NCBI GenBank assembly: GCA_021773095.1
Contig: JAJFKR010000029.1
Span: forward strand, 117,066-181,065
Direction of reading: 5' to 3'
DNA: 64,000 nucleotides
Origin: Woeseiaceae bacterium
GTDB taxonomy: Bacteria > Pseudomonadota > Gammaproteobacteria > Steroidobacterales > Woeseiaceae
Shown here: piece after piece, positions 25,754 to 35,444 of the stretch
Position numbering within the stretch: the stretch's first letter is position 1
Layout: each line of letters opens with the position of its first letter
Notes under the pieces: generated by a model
Told to the model about the DNA's origin: nothing
Database searches by the model: none
The model's input: only the letters and a program-made list of their open reading frames with translations
Position numbers and translations under genes: made by a program

Positions 25754-27436
25754 CCGGGCGGTAACAACGGCCGCCGCGCTCAAGAGAGCTAAAAGAGCGC
25801 CTGCCAGGACGTAGTCTTTGAACAACAGCGCGCCGATACCAAACAAAGTCGCATAAATTCCGATCGTCGCGGCCGCCGTGGCAACAGCCCCCTGGCGGAT
25901 ACCCGCTTTGTCAATATTGATGGAGTCATCGAAACGCTCCAAAGTGTCGGCATCCTCCTGCGGCGTCAGCAGTGTGACGGTGATCCAGCCAATCGTGGTA
26001 AGAGCAACGGAAAAGACCAGCTTTTGCCAACCGGCCAAAAACGCGAACTGACCAAACTCCATATACATGCTGATGACGAAGGAAAGCACCATCGCCGATA
26101 TCTCGCTCCACACATTGATGCGATGCCAGAACCATCGCAGCAGAAAGAGCAGACCGGTGCCGGCGCCGATGCTTAGCATCAGGCGGAAGGCCTGCATGGC
26201 GCTTTCGAGTTTCAACGCCAGCAGGCCCGCGACGACCATTAGTGCGACCGTTACGATGCGCCCAACCAGCACCAGTTGCTTGTCCTTTGCATCCGGCGCG
26301 ACGAAACGTTTGTAGACATCGTTGACGACATACGATGCACCCCAGTTGAGGCTGGTTGAAATCGTCGAGACATAAGCGGCTGCAAGCGAGGCGACGACGA
26401 TGCCGAGCATGCCGGAGGGCACAAAGGTCAGCATCGCCGAATAGGCAAGATCGTCTTTTACGAGGCCTGCAGACACCTGCGGTAATGCAGTTTGTAAGCT
26501 CGCGATATCGGGAAATACAATAAGTGATGCGAGTGCGACGAGAATCCAGGGCCAGGGACGAATTGCGTAGTGGCACAGATTAAAAAATGCCGACGCACCG
26601 ATGGAATGGTCCTCGTTCTTGGCCGCCAGCATCCGTTGTGCAATGTAGCCGCCGCCACCGGGCTCCGCGCCGGGATACCAGACGCTCCACCACTGCACCA
26701 GCAGCGGTATCAGCAACAACGGCACATATTGATTCGGGTCTGAGAGGTCTGGTAGAAACGAAAGCTTGCCTTGCAGGGCCGGATGCGCGAGCAGCGCGTC
26801 AAGGCCGCCGACCGCCGGATGATTCACGGCAAAATACGCCGCCAGGATCGACCCGGTCATCGCCATAAAAAATAACAGGAAGTCGGTGATTAGCACCCCG
26901 ACCAGGCCACCCGCGGCGCTGAAAACAACGGTTATCAGCCCAGCGATGATAATGACCGTTTCCGGTTCAATCGAAAAAAGAACACCGCTGATCTTTACAG
27001 CGGCGAGCGTGACATTGGCCATGATCATGATGTTGAAAAACACACCGAGGTAAATCGCCCGGAAGCCGCGCAGAAATCGGGCCGGTTTGCCGCTGTAGCG
27101 TCGCTCGTAGAATTCGATGTCAGTCGTGACACCAAGGCGCCGCCAGAGGCGCGCATAAACAAAAGTGGTCAACATGCCGGTTACCAGAAAACACCACCAG
27201 ATCCAGTTGCCGGAAATGCCCTGGCTGCGCACGATTTGCGTTACGAGATTCGGCGTGTCGGCTGCAAATGTCGTGGCAACCATCGAGAATCCCAGCAGCC
27301 ACCATGGCATGTGGCGGCTACCCAGAAAAAACGAGGCACTATCCCGACCTGCTCGCTTGCTCACCCAGATACCGACGATCAGAGTCATTCCCAAAGTGCC
27401 AAGCACAATGCTCCAGTCAAGCAAAGACAGCTTCAT
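25715..27436 (-). CDS. Sodium:solute symporter (SSS family), probable GlcNAc/sugar transporter
   Basis: 573 residues with about 13-14 hydrophobic helices. DWSIVLGTLGMTLIVGIWVSK at the N-terminus and ASFFLGSRHMPWWLLGFSMVATTFAADTP are typical of sugar-type SSS carriers, as is the YVSTISTSLNWGASY segment. It lies 12 bp after the kinase gene, in an operon controlled by the operator at 28420. It probably carries GlcNAc or a chitooligosaccharide breakdown product across the inner membrane with sodium. Confidence 0.9.
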   Translation of the reverse strand: MKLSLLDWSIVLGTLGMTLIVGIWVSKRAGRDSASFFLGSRHMPWWLLGFSMVATTFAADTPNLVTQIVRSQGISGNWIWWCFLVTGMLTTFVYARLWRRLGVTTDIEFYERRYSGKPARFLRGFRAIYLGVFFNIMIMANVTLAAVKISGVLFSIEPETVIIIAGLITVVFSAAGGLVGVLITDFLLFFMAMTGSILAAYFAVNHPAVGGLDALLAHPALQGKLSFLPDLSDPNQYVPLLLIPLLVQWWSVWYPGAEPGGGGYIAQRMLAAKNEDHSIGASAFFNLCHYAIRPWPWILVALASLIVFPDIASLQTALPQVSAGLVKDDLAYSAMLTFVPSGMLGIVVASLAAAYVSTISTSLNWGASYVVNDVYKRFVAPDAKDKQLVLVGRIVTVALMVVAGLLALKLESAMQAFRLMLSIGAGTGLLFLLRWFWHRINVWSEISAMVLSFVISMYMEFGQFAFLAGWQKLVFSVALTTIGWITVTLLTPQEDADTLERFDDSINIDKAGIRQGAVATAAATIGIYATLFGIGALLFKDYVLAGALLALLSAAAVVTARSYRRTRAQDPGL

Positions 27437-27448
27437 AAATTTCCTCGT

Positions 27449-28384
27449 CTATTCGTGTGGAGAACGGCCCGACCCGACGATTGCGCGCCGCTCATCAACG
27501 CCGGTAGCGCCGGTCAGTTGTTCCTGTGCGTACAGGATTGCGCCATCCAACGGTGTATGCAATGCAGGAGACAGTATCTCCCGCACATCAGCCGCCAGCC
27601 AGGGTTCAATAGTCTGACCAAGGCCTCCGACCAGCGACAATCGTGTGGGATGCAGGCCCCAGATCATGCGCGCCAGACCGGAGATATGATCGGCACTGTC
27701 ACTTACAATAGCCATGGATACCTCGTCACCGTTATTTGCTGCCGCAAAAACAAGGGGTGACAGACGCCCGTATTCATAGGGCTGTGCGCTGGCGAGTTTT
27801 TCGACAATGCCGATGCCGGTCGCGTCAAAAAAAGTGCTCAGGTCTTCCTCAAGCGCTGTAGCCGGGCCCAGTTTGTCATAGGCCAGAAAAGTTTCTCTGA
27901 GCGCCGAAAGGCCAATCCATGCTGCCCCACCTTTGTCACCAAATGGAAAACCGAATGCGCTGTGGATCCTTTGTATGCCGTCGATGCTTGAATAACCGCT
28001 GCAGCCGGTTCCCGAAATGATAACCGCGCCATCGCTGTTACCGTGTGAGCCGTAACAGGCGATTTGCATATCCGTGGTCAGGTGCATGGAGTGGTAGGGA
28101 TGCTGCCACCCCGAAATCGCCTCATAAGCTGCGGGAACATTGACACCGGCCAGACCGATGCCGGCAATGGCGTCTCCAAAATCGCGACGGCCCAGTCCCG
28201 CATCGCTGAACGCAAGTTCAGTTGCTGCCAGTATGGATTTACGCGTGCGCTCCGGGTCTCGCGACGGGTTAGCCGGTCCGGCCTGGCCGTTTCCGAGTAC
28301 CTCGTCATCGAAAGAGACCAGCTGTGCCCGACAGCACGTACCGCCGCCATCGATTCCAAGCAGGAATCGGGCATTACTGACCAT
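27449..28384 (-). CDS. nagK: N-acetylglucosamine kinase-like ATPase (BadF/BadG/BcrA family)
   Basis: 311 residues from the ATG at 28384 (MVSNARFLLGIDGGGT). The frame is open for 195 more codons upstream, but that part runs across two promoters and three operators and is not coding. The actin-like ATPase phosphate motif LLGIDGGGTCCRAQLV and VIISGTGCSGYS are the BadF-type signatures; eukaryotic-like GlcNAc kinases belong here. It would phosphorylate imported GlcNAc to GlcNAc-6-P for NagA. Its promoter carries the LacI-type operator. Confidence 0.87.
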   Translation of the reverse strand: MVSNARFLLGIDGGGTCCRAQLVSFDDEVLGNGQAGPANPSRDPERTRKSILAATELAFSDAGLGRRDFGDAIAGIGLAGVNVPAAYEAISGWQHPYHSMHLTTDMQIACYGSHGNSDGAVIISGTGCSGYSSIDGIQRIHSAFGFPFGDKGGAAWIGLSALRETFLAYDKLGPATALEEDLSTFFDATGIGIVEKLASAQPYEYGRLSPLVFAAANNGDEVSMAIVSDSADHISGLARMIWGLHPTRLSLVGGLGQTIEPWLAADVREILSPALHTPLDGAILYAQEQLTGATGVDERRAIVGSGRSPHE

Positions 28385-28419
28385 ATGCGGTTCTCGAGCA
28401 GTCAATCCAGGCTCCCGGT

Positions 28420-28463
28420 GACAACGTTGTCGCCACATTATAGGAGGCGTGCGCTTTTGTAAA
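28420..28463 (-). promoter_or_regulatory. nagK-symporter promoter with LacI-type operator
   Basis: On the minus strand, TTTACA (28463-28458), a short 15-bp spacer and a perfect TATAAT (28442-28437) precede the palindrome GACAACGTTGTC (28431-28420). The palindrome covers the likely start point, 36 bp before the kinase ATG. Confidence 0.72.
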
Positions 28464-28559
28464 GCCACATGTTGGGCTAGGAATAGCCTGTTTTTAAAGC
28501 TATTTCGGGAAACGACATTCGGAGATTTGGATCGAATAGGTATTAATACTGACAAAAAC

Positions 28560-28608
28560 TTTACAACGTTGTCATAAACGATTAGTATCCTGAAAAGACA
28601 ACGTTGTC
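28560..28608 (+). promoter_or_regulatory. TonB receptor promoter with two LacI-type operators
   Basis: TTTACA (28560-28565), a 17-bp spacer and TAGTAT (28583-28588). One operator, TACAACGTTGTC (28562-28573, one mismatch), overlaps the -35 box and spacer. A perfect copy GACAACGTTGTC (28597-28608) covers the start region. Their centres are 35 bp apart. With the site at 28420 they make a divergent, doubly guarded control region. Confidence 0.75.
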
Positions 28609-28675
28609 GTTTGATTGCGGTTGCCACGAACTGACAACTAACTATCGCTGAACCGGTTTTCCGGGGGGAATATCC

Positions 28676-31606
28676 ATGCGTAACAAGAGAAAATCCAAGA
28701 ATCGAGCACAACGTTCTGGCAAATCTACGGTCAGTGTTCATGACAATGTTGTAGCCAGCGGGAAAATGCTGCCGCTGGCACTTGCGGTATCCAGTATCTG
28801 CGCCGGCGGTGCCTACGCGCAGGATTCTAACGACCGCCGCCTGGACGAAATCATCGTTACCGCGCAAAAGCGTGAGGAAAATCTCCAGAATGTCCCACTG
28901 ACGGTCAGCCACGTCACTGGAGATCTGATGCGAGAGCAGGCGATCGAAACGTTGAAAGACATCAAGCATCTCGTCTCCGGAATCGCGATACGAGAAAATA
29001 ACGATCCACGCAACATCGGCCTGTTCATTCGTGGCATTGGTTCGCTGCAGGCATTTATTGGAATTGAGCCGGACGCCGCAGTGATTGTCGATGGTGAGGT
29101 GATGGCGAGAAACTCATCGTTGTTCGGTGACGTCAACGATCTCGAGTCCGTTTCCATTCTCAAAGGACCGCAGGGCACTTTGTTCGGTAAGAACACGGTT
29201 GCCGGCGCGATGGTAGTGGCAACCCGGCGGCCTTCGCTGACTGAAGACAGCGGCAACCTCCGCTTTACTGTCGCGGAAAGCGGCGACGAAGGGCTCGGCG
29301 AGTATCATCTTGCAGGTACCTACAACTGGGTTACCAGTGATACGACGGCCCTGCGTGTGAATGCATTCACGACAGAGAACGACGGTTGGGTAGAAAATGT
29401 GCTGGACGGGCCAAACGGTGGCGAGTCAGACGCATCGGGCATCCGAGCGCAGTTTCTGTATCAGCCAAGCGATAAGATGAGTCTCGTGTTCCGCGCTGAG
29501 GCATCGGAACGAAACCTGGGACCTGGCACCCGAGTATTTCTGAAGCGGGATGACTGGACGATAGGCAACAATTTCGGCCAGATTCCACAGGCCGTTGTCG
29601 ACGGCCTGGGACTGACCGGCCAGGCACTGGATAATCTGCTGATTACCAATTTACACGAACTCTCGCAAACGCCGACCGGGCCGAACAACGACAAGACTTC
29701 GGCTTTGAACAATCGCGACTACGGGTTTATCGACTCATCGGGCGCCTCGTTCGAACTGAACTACGACATGGACTCGGGACATCAGCTCACGTTTACATCG
29801 CATTACCGCAACAGTGACCTGCAGACCAACGATTCGCTCTTGTCGACAGCGGTCGATGTATTTCCGCTGAACTTCGCCGGACCGGTGGAGAGTGACTCCT
29901 TCCAGAATGAGTTTCGTATCGCATCTCCACTGGGCGATAAAGTCGACTATGTCGCTGGCGTGTTTTTCCTGCATTCGAAAGTTACACGTAACCAAAAAGC
30001 ACTGGCCTGCCAGGACTCTGGCCTTGAGAACAGCGTCGTCGATCCGGTCACGTTCGAAATTACCAATTGCGGCGGTTTGCCCTTTGCCTTCGATTCCTTT
30101 CCCGGCGTCGCAGGATTTGGCGGGCAGTTCTTCGATGATCTTATCTACAGTCGTGAACTCAAGAACAATGACCTGATCAGCACCAATACCGCAGTGTTCG
30201 GTCAGCTAAACTTTCACTTCAACGATCAATGGACGGCCGTACTCGGCGGTCGATTGTTGTATGAGCACCAGGACTTTAGTCTGGACGTACGCGATGATGG
30301 CGTTCCGAACGTCGATGTACGTCAGCGACTGCTCTGGATTCTCGACGATACCGGCAGGCGCATCAATCTGGACGGCGTCGGACCGGCCTGGCTTGGCGTA
30401 ACAAACCCGTTCTTCGGCACGGCAACCGATAATCCCGCAACCGATCTCGATGCAAGAGATCCGAGCAATCCATTCACCACGATTCAGGCTGAAAACCGCG
30501 ACACTGCGTTTATCTACAAAACAGCGCTGCAATGGTCACCCACAGACGATGTCATGCTCTATACGAGCTACAGCACCGGTTACAAAGGGGTTGGCTGGTT
30601 CTCAGACAGCGATGTTCGCCAGGTCGATCTCGACAATAACTACCCGATACCTCCGGAGGAGTCGACCAACTTCGAGGTCGGCATTCGCTCCGAATGGTTC
30701 GACGGTGATTTGCGTGTCAACCTGACCTTCTTCGATGCGGAGTTTGAACATTACCAGGAGCGGATGAATACGCTCGATTTCGATCTCTTTCCGGTCGTTA
30801 ATGGCGGTCTGAAGAACATTGTCAATGACCCGCTTGCAAGCGGTCAGCCAATTCGCCTGTTCGACATTGTCGACGCCGGCACTCTGGAATCCGCCGGTAT
30901 CGATGCAGAAGTCAGCTGGAGCGTAACCGACTGGCTAACCCTCGGCAGTACCTGGAACCATGTTACGGCAGAGTTTGGCGACACGGACATACTCATCACC
31001 TGCGGTCAGGCGCTGTCCAATACAGCGGCCAATGGTGGTACGACGGTGCCAACCTGTACGGACCCGATCAACTACGGCGAATTCTGGGACTACACGTTTG
31101 GTCGCTTCGGACAATTCTTCGAACTGGACGGCGCACAACTCGCGAACGCTCCCGAGGACACCATCACCGCCGACGCACGAGTCGACTTCGAGCTTGGCAG
31201 CTGGCATTCCTATGTTCGCTGGAACTACCGCTACCAGACCGAAGAGTTTACGAACCACGGCGGCTTCGCGAACAACACACCGGGAACAACCGTGGACGCC
31301 TTCGGTATTCATAATCTCTTCATCGGCGCTTCGTCACAGGATGGCAAGTACAACTTCACGCTGTTCGTGAAGAACCTGTTCGACGAAAATTACTATTCTC
31401 GTAAGACAACGTTTGGCGACGGCCTCGCAGAGCGGGCAGTTGGTGCATACCCGGTCGCAGTACCCGAGCTTATCGGTGTCGCTCAGGCCTATCCCACCTA
31501 CGGAGCTGTCCCGGATGGTCGCTTCTTCCGTCAACGTCCGGAACACGGTCAGGTGCCACGTGACTTTAACCGCTACGTCGGTGCAGCGTTTGAGATGCGA
31601 TTCTAA
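28676..31606 (+). CDS. TonB-dependent receptor, probable chitooligosaccharide uptake
   Basis: 976-residue outer-membrane receptor. Extended signal peptide ending in CAGGAYAQ, then a TonB box region DEIIVTAQKREENLQNVPL, a plug domain with GPQGTLFGKNTVAGAM, and a 22-strand barrel ending in an aromatic residue (AAFEMRF). It is controlled by the same operators as the nag genes, so it very likely imports GlcNAc-containing oligosaccharides, comparable in role to CTO receptors of chitin users. A hairpin follows 20 bp after the stop. Confidence 0.93.
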   Translation: MRNKRKSKNRAQRSGKSTVSVHDNVVASGKMLPLALAVSSICAGGAYAQDSNDRRLDEIIVTAQKREENLQNVPLTVSHVTGDLMREQAIETLKDIKHLVSGIAIRENNDPRNIGLFIRGIGSLQAFIGIEPDAAVIVDGEVMARNSSLFGDVNDLESVSILKGPQGTLFGKNTVAGAMVVATRRPSLTEDSGNLRFTVAESGDEGLGEYHLAGTYNWVTSDTTALRVNAFTTENDGWVENVLDGPNGGESDASGIRAQFLYQPSDKMSLVFRAEASERNLGPGTRVFLKRDDWTIGNNFGQIPQAVVDGLGLTGQALDNLLITNLHELSQTPTGPNNDKTSALNNRDYGFIDSSGASFELNYDMDSGHQLTFTSHYRNSDLQTNDSLLSTAVDVFPLNFAGPVESDSFQNEFRIASPLGDKVDYVAGVFFLHSKVTRNQKALACQDSGLENSVVDPVTFEITNCGGLPFAFDSFPGVAGFGGQFFDDLIYSRELKNNDLISTNTAVFGQLNFHFNDQWTAVLGGRLLYEHQDFSLDVRDDGVPNVDVRQRLLWILDDTGRRINLDGVGPAWLGVTNPFFGTATDNPATDLDARDPSNPFTTIQAENRDTAFIYKTALQWSPTDDVMLYTSYSTGYKGVGWFSDSDVRQVDLDNNYPIPPEESTNFEVGIRSEWFDGDLRVNLTFFDAEFEHYQERMNTLDFDLFPVVNGGLKNIVNDPLASGQPIRLFDIVDAGTLESAGIDAEVSWSVTDWLTLGSTWNHVTAEFGDTDILITCGQALSNTAANGGTTVPTCTDPINYGEFWDYTFGRFGQFFELDGAQLANAPEDTITADARVDFELGSWHSYVRWNYRYQTEEFTNHGGFANNTPGTTVDAFGIHNLFIGASSQDGKYNFTLFVKNLFDENYYSRKTTFGDGLAERAVGAYPVAVPELIGVAQAYPTYGAVPDGRFFRQRPEHGQVPRDFNRYVGAAFEMRF

Positions 31607-31625
31607 GTTTGGACTGGTGATCGAC

Positions 31626-31657
31626 AGTGGCGGCCCAGCCCCCAATGGGCCGTCACT
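31626..31657 (+). terminator. Hairpin after the TonB receptor gene
   Basis: AGTGGCGGCCCA (31626-31637) pairs with TGGGCCGTCACT (31646-31657), 12 bp with one G-T pair and an 8-base loop. It is strong, but the run that follows is C-rich rather than T-rich, so it may act as an attenuator or RNA-stabilising hairpin that sets the receptor apart from the downstream genes. Confidence 0.5.
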
Positions 31658-31746
31658 CCCCCTTGATCGGCCCAAAATGACATCAATGCACCTTCACAAG
31701 AGTGCTAGTCTCACTGCAGGAATGTGACTCGACCGCGTTGTCTGCC

Positions 31747-33384
31747 ATGGCTGCAAAATCAGAAACCACTTTAAGTCCGATCCGGCAACAGCGATACCTG
31801 CGTCGGGCCAAAGCTGCGAGCGAAACGGACCCGTTTCTTGCTCTCGATAATATTCACAAATTACTGGATGCGGATGTCAGGACAGCAGAAATTTTTCAGC
31901 TACAGGCGACACTCCTGCTGAAACTCGGTTGTGGAACATTCGCCGCACGCGCCGCAGAAAATGCATTGGAATTGAGTGGTGATCAAACAGCGATCTTGCT
32001 GTTGCTCCTCAAGTGCTATTTGACGGCGTACCACAGAAAATCGGCAGCTAAATTGATTCCGCATATTCTGGAGAAAGACGACTTGCCGCCGGAGGCAAAG
32101 TCGGATGTGGCGCACGGCGCGCAGGAAATTCACCAGTATGAGTTGGCCGAAAGTCTTTATCGCGATCTTCTGACCGAGGACCCGGAAAGCAGCAAACTGC
32201 TCATTAATCTGGGCTACGCATTCCAGAAGCAAGGGAGAATGGAGAGTGCGGTTGACTGCTACCTGCAGGCGGTAGAGCACAATCCGGAGTCCGCGAATGC
32301 TTACAAATTATTGTCTTCAGTCGACAAGCAAACACCCGAGAACAATCATCTCAAAATCATGCTGGATGCATTTCCGCGTTTCGAGGAAGGCTCGGACGAG
32401 TTCGTCACCGCGGCTTACGCGCTCGGCAAAACATACGAAGACCTGAAGGACTACGACAACGCGTTCCGTTTCCTGAAAACCGGCGGCGATGCCATGCGAC
32501 CAAAATCACCGTACAGTTCAAAAGGGACCGAAAACGCCTTTGAGGTGACCAAAAATTACTTTGCAGAGTCCGTTCAGCCGATACTGTCGCCTGCAAACAA
32601 ACCAGAGCAGCAGGGTCCGCTGTTTATTCTCGGTATGCCACGTACGGGGTCAACACTTGTTGACCGAATCTTGTCAAGCCATCCGGGTGTCGTTTCGATG
32701 GGTGAACTCGGTTGTTTCAAAGAGTCGATGAAGGTTCTGACAGGCTTCGGCGGTGGCGTTGGATTCCATGAGCACTTTTATGGCCAACCTGAGCGTAATA
32801 TCGACCTCGCGACACTCGGCCGTTTGTATGTTGAATCGGCAAGCCCGGAGGATTTCGACGGCCGGTATTTCATCGATAAATACCCGATGAATTTTATGGA
32901 CCTTGGCTTGATCGCACGAGCATTACCGAATGCCCGGTTTGTGCACACACTCCGCGATCCTATGGATACTTGCTTCTCAAATTTCAAACAGCTTTTTACC
33001 CTCGGTTTCTATCATTACTCGTACTCGATCAGGGAGTGCGCTGAGTACTATCTCCTGTACAAAGGCCTTATGGATTTCTGGCATGAACGACTTCCGGGCC
33101 GCATCCTCGACGTTCAGTACGAGAGCGTGGTTGCCGATACCGAGCCACAGGTGCGGCGCTTACTGCAGTTTCTGGACCTTGAGTGGAATGATGCGTGCAT
33201 GAACTTTCATAGAAACAAAAGCCCGGTCGATACCGCCAGCCTAAGCCAGGTGCGACAACCCATTTACAAATCAGCGATTCGACACTGGACAAATTACCGG
33301 CCACATCTTAAGGACGCGGTCGAAGTCTTCCAAAATGCAGGGTTTTCGATAGACGGCGACACGGCAGAGGAGGCAAGCGCATGA
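31747..33384 (+). CDS. TPR-repeat sulfotransferase
   Basis: 545 residues from the ATG at 31747; GTG at 31702 would add 15. The N-terminal half is tetratricopeptide repeats, for example SSKLLINLGYAFQKQGRMES. The C-terminal half is a sulfotransferase with the PAPS-binding loop ILGMPRTGSTLVDRILSSHP and the second PAPS motif FVHTLRDPMDTCFSNFKQ. It has no signal peptide, so it is cytoplasmic. Genes of this type often follow TonB receptors together with hydroxylase-like genes in alpha- and gammaproteobacteria. The acceptor is unknown. Its stop overlaps the next gene by 4 bp. Confidence 0.88.
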   Translation: MAAKSETTLSPIRQQRYLRRAKAASETDPFLALDNIHKLLDADVRTAEIFQLQATLLLKLGCGTFAARAAENALELSGDQTAILLLLLKCYLTAYHRKSAAKLIPHILEKDDLPPEAKSDVAHGAQEIHQYELAESLYRDLLTEDPESSKLLINLGYAFQKQGRMESAVDCYLQAVEHNPESANAYKLLSSVDKQTPENNHLKIMLDAFPRFEEGSDEFVTAAYALGKTYEDLKDYDNAFRFLKTGGDAMRPKSPYSSKGTENAFEVTKNYFAESVQPILSPANKPEQQGPLFILGMPRTGSTLVDRILSSHPGVVSMGELGCFKESMKVLTGFGGGVGFHEHFYGQPERNIDLATLGRLYVESASPEDFDGRYFIDKYPMNFMDLGLIARALPNARFVHTLRDPMDTCFSNFKQLFTLGFYHYSYSIRECAEYYLLYKGLMDFWHERLPGRILDVQYESVVADTEPQVRRLLQFLDLEWNDACMNFHRNKSPVDTASLSQVRQPIYKSAIRHWTNYRPHLKDAVEVFQNAGFSIDGDTAEEASA

Positions 33385-33989
33385 ATTTTGAGGGCGATGC
33401 CATCAAACACGGCGAATTCGATATCTCCGAACTGATAGACAGGATCGCGGGGTTTGCGGAAGACAGATGGTGTGAAGACACCAGCCGGCAGGAAAAATTT
33501 GAGGCACACACCGATACACAAACCATCAAATTGTTGTTTGATCCGGATTACCGCCATACAAATCCAACGGAACATCCCGCCCTGCAGGAATTCGCCAGTC
33601 TGATTGAGCCTCTGCATAGCCATATCGTCGCGACATTTGGCAAGACCATGCGGCAGCGCAAACTGATTCGAAAAAACGGACCGGGATACTTTATTCGCAT
33701 CGTGCTCACACGCCTTGCCGCCAACAGCGAGATTACGCGCCACGTTGATGACGGAGAATCGCTGAAACTTTGCCATCGCATACATGTGCCGATAATTACC
33801 AACGAAGAATGTTTCTTTTGCGTAGGTGAATCCAGGATTCATATGCGTGCCGGCGAGATGTGGGAAATCAATAACCGTCTTGTGCATTACGTCGAGAATG
33901 GCGGGGATCAAGCCAGAGTGCATTTGATTCAGGATTTCGTGCAGCCCGGTGAAAACGTATTCGATCACGATGGGCCGATGATTGCCTGA
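33381..33989 (+). CDS. Aspartyl/asparaginyl beta-hydroxylase-like 2OG-Fe(II) oxygenase
   Basis: 202 residues. The double-stranded beta-helix core carries ITRHVDDGESLKLCHRIHVP (HxD metal ligands), then MRAGEMWEINNRLVHYVEN, whose His is the distal ligand, and an Arg in GDQARVHLIQDF as the 2-oxoglutarate anchor. The family hydroxylates Asp/Asn side chains or related targets. It is translationally coupled to the TPR-sulfotransferase, suggesting that both modify the same substrate. Confidence 0.83.
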   Translation: MNFEGDAIKHGEFDISELIDRIAGFAEDRWCEDTSRQEKFEAHTDTQTIKLLFDPDYRHTNPTEHPALQEFASLIEPLHSHIVATFGKTMRQRKLIRKNGPGYFIRIVLTRLAANSEITRHVDDGESLKLCHRIHVPIITNEECFFCVGESRIHMRAGEMWEINNRLVHYVENGGDQARVHLIQDFVQPGENVFDHDGPMIA

Positions 33990-34039
33990 AACAAAAACAA
34001 TGATCGCTGCGCGTATGGCGATCCAATGGAGAAAAGATA

Positions 34040-34495
34040 ATGACGGATGATGCAGCCGAGACGAAGCAGGAATTCCAGACGAAGCGAATTTTTGTCAAGG
34101 ATTTCTCATTTGAGGCGCCCGGTGGAGCCAATACTTTCACAAACCCGTGGGACCCGGAGGTGAGTATTGATGTCGACGTTGGCACGGACGAACTGGGTGA
34201 CGACTACCACGAAGTCGTACTAACACTGACAGTTACTGTCACCAATGCCGAGTCGACGGCCTTCATGACCGAGATATTGCAAGGCGGCATCTTTCTTTGC
34301 CGTGGATTCAGCGGTGGTGATCTGCATCGAATCTTACACACGGTGTGCCCAAATTTATTATTCCCGTATGCAAGCGAGGCTGTCGATGGCATGACGCTCA
34401 AGGGAAGCTTTCCGGCCCTGATGCTGCAACCGATAAACTTCAACGCCCTGTACGTGCAGAACAATCCCGAGGAACAGGCGGAGAGCAAGGATTAA
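34040..34495 (+). CDS. secB: SecB-family export chaperone (divergent)
   Basis: 151 residues. RIFVKDFSFEAPGG at the N-terminus, EVVLTLTVTVTNAES in the beta-sheet core and CPNLLFPYASEAVDGMT with the following FPALMLQPINFNALYVQ align along the whole SecB chain, and the acidic tail is also typical. SecB holds precursor proteins unfolded for SecA. The loops differ from usual SecB, and the place, inside a receptor-sulfotransferase-glycosidase run, suggests a dedicated chaperone for exporting these large envelope proteins rather than the housekeeping copy. Preceded by an AGAAAAG-type ribosome site. Confidence 0.87.
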   Translation: MTDDAAETKQEFQTKRIFVKDFSFEAPGGANTFTNPWDPEVSIDVDVGTDELGDDYHEVVLTLTVTVTNAESTAFMTEILQGGIFLCRGFSGGDLHRILHTVCPNLLFPYASEAVDGMTLKGSFPALMLQPINFNALYVQNNPEEQAESKD

Positions 34496-34502
34496 TCTGC
34501 GC

Positions 34503-35444
34503 TTGCGAAAATTCGTCCGGCGGCTCGCAAATCAGGTTTCTGAGGACGAGCTGGATGCCTGTTTCAGGAAGCCGGTATTTATCGTGTCGGCGCCGCGGGC
34601 GGGAAGTACATTGCTGTTCAGCCTGTTATCGAAGAGTCCGGATATCTGGACCATCGGTGGCGAGAGTCACGGCGTGTATGCACAATTTCCGCATCTGGCA
34701 GGACAGGACGCAACACTCGCGTCAGGCAGACTGGATGCATCGCATGCGGATGAGCGCACCCGCCAGCAAATGAAGTTGTACTACCTGGCCATGGCGAAGG
34801 ACAGTACCGAGAGGCCGTTGCTCAATGAAGTGATGCAAGGACGCGGAGAAGAAATCGTATTTCTGGAAAAGACGCCACGGAACTCCCTCAACTTCGGTTT
34901 CTTGCAAAAAGTTTTTCCCGGCGCTCGGTATATCTACCTGCATCGAGATCCGAGGGAGAACATCAGCAGCATCATGGAAGGCTGGGAACTCGGCGGGAAA
35001 TCAGGTGAGTTCGTAACCTTTAGAAACCTTCCGGATTGGCCACTGGGATACTGGTGCTTCCTGTTACCGCCCGACTGGTCTTTATTAAAAGGTCGCCCAA
35101 TTGAGGAAATTGCCGCGTTTCAGTGGCAGGCCTGTAACGAAATAATACTGCAGGACCTGTCCAGCCTGCCGCCGGATCGCTGGACCAGCGTTTCTTACAG
35201 CGACCTTATCAGCCGACCATCCGAAGAGCTGCAGCGGCTCTGCGGTTTTTGCGGTGCGGGTAGTGGTGACTATTTAAGTGGCAGAACAGAGGACAATTTG
35301 CCCTTGTCGGCCTCGACGATTACGCCGCCTCGAAAGAATAAGTGGAAGCGACACGAGGCCGAAATAGCCAGCGTCTTGCCCGGGCTTGAAAAAACGATGC
35401 AATTAATTAATAAGATGCATACAGCAAGTGGGGTGGCCGCGTGA
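34503..35444 (+). CDS. Sulfotransferase family protein
   Basis: 313 residues, TTG start 7 bp after the SecB stop; there is no ATG before the PAPS loop, so TTG is probably real. PAPS motifs are IVSAPRAGSTLLFSLLSKSP and IYLHRDPRENISSIME. LEKTPRNSLNFGFLQKVFPG resembles heparan/chondroitin-type or Stf0-like enzymes. It is a second, single-domain sulfotransferase in the same run, with no signal peptide. The stop overlaps the next GTG start. Confidence 0.85.
   Translation: MRKFVRRLANQVSEDELDACFRKPVFIVSAPRAGSTLLFSLLSKSPDIWTIGGESHGVYAQFPHLAGQDATLASGRLDASHADERTRQQMKLYYLAMAKDSTERPLLNEVMQGRGEEIVFLEKTPRNSLNFGFLQKVFPGARYIYLHRDPRENISSIMEGWELGGKSGEFVTFRNLPDWPLGYWCFLLPPDWSLLKGRPIEEIAAFQWQACNEIILQDLSSLPPDRWTSVSYSDLISRPSEELQRLCGFCGAGSGDYLSGRTEDNLPLSASTITPPRKNKWKRHEAEIASVLPGLEKTMQLINKMHTASGVAA

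Noticed and set aside
28385..28969. 195-codon upstream extension of the kinase frame
   Set aside because: It crosses two promoters, three operators and the start of the receptor gene, and encodes no BadF-like sequence.
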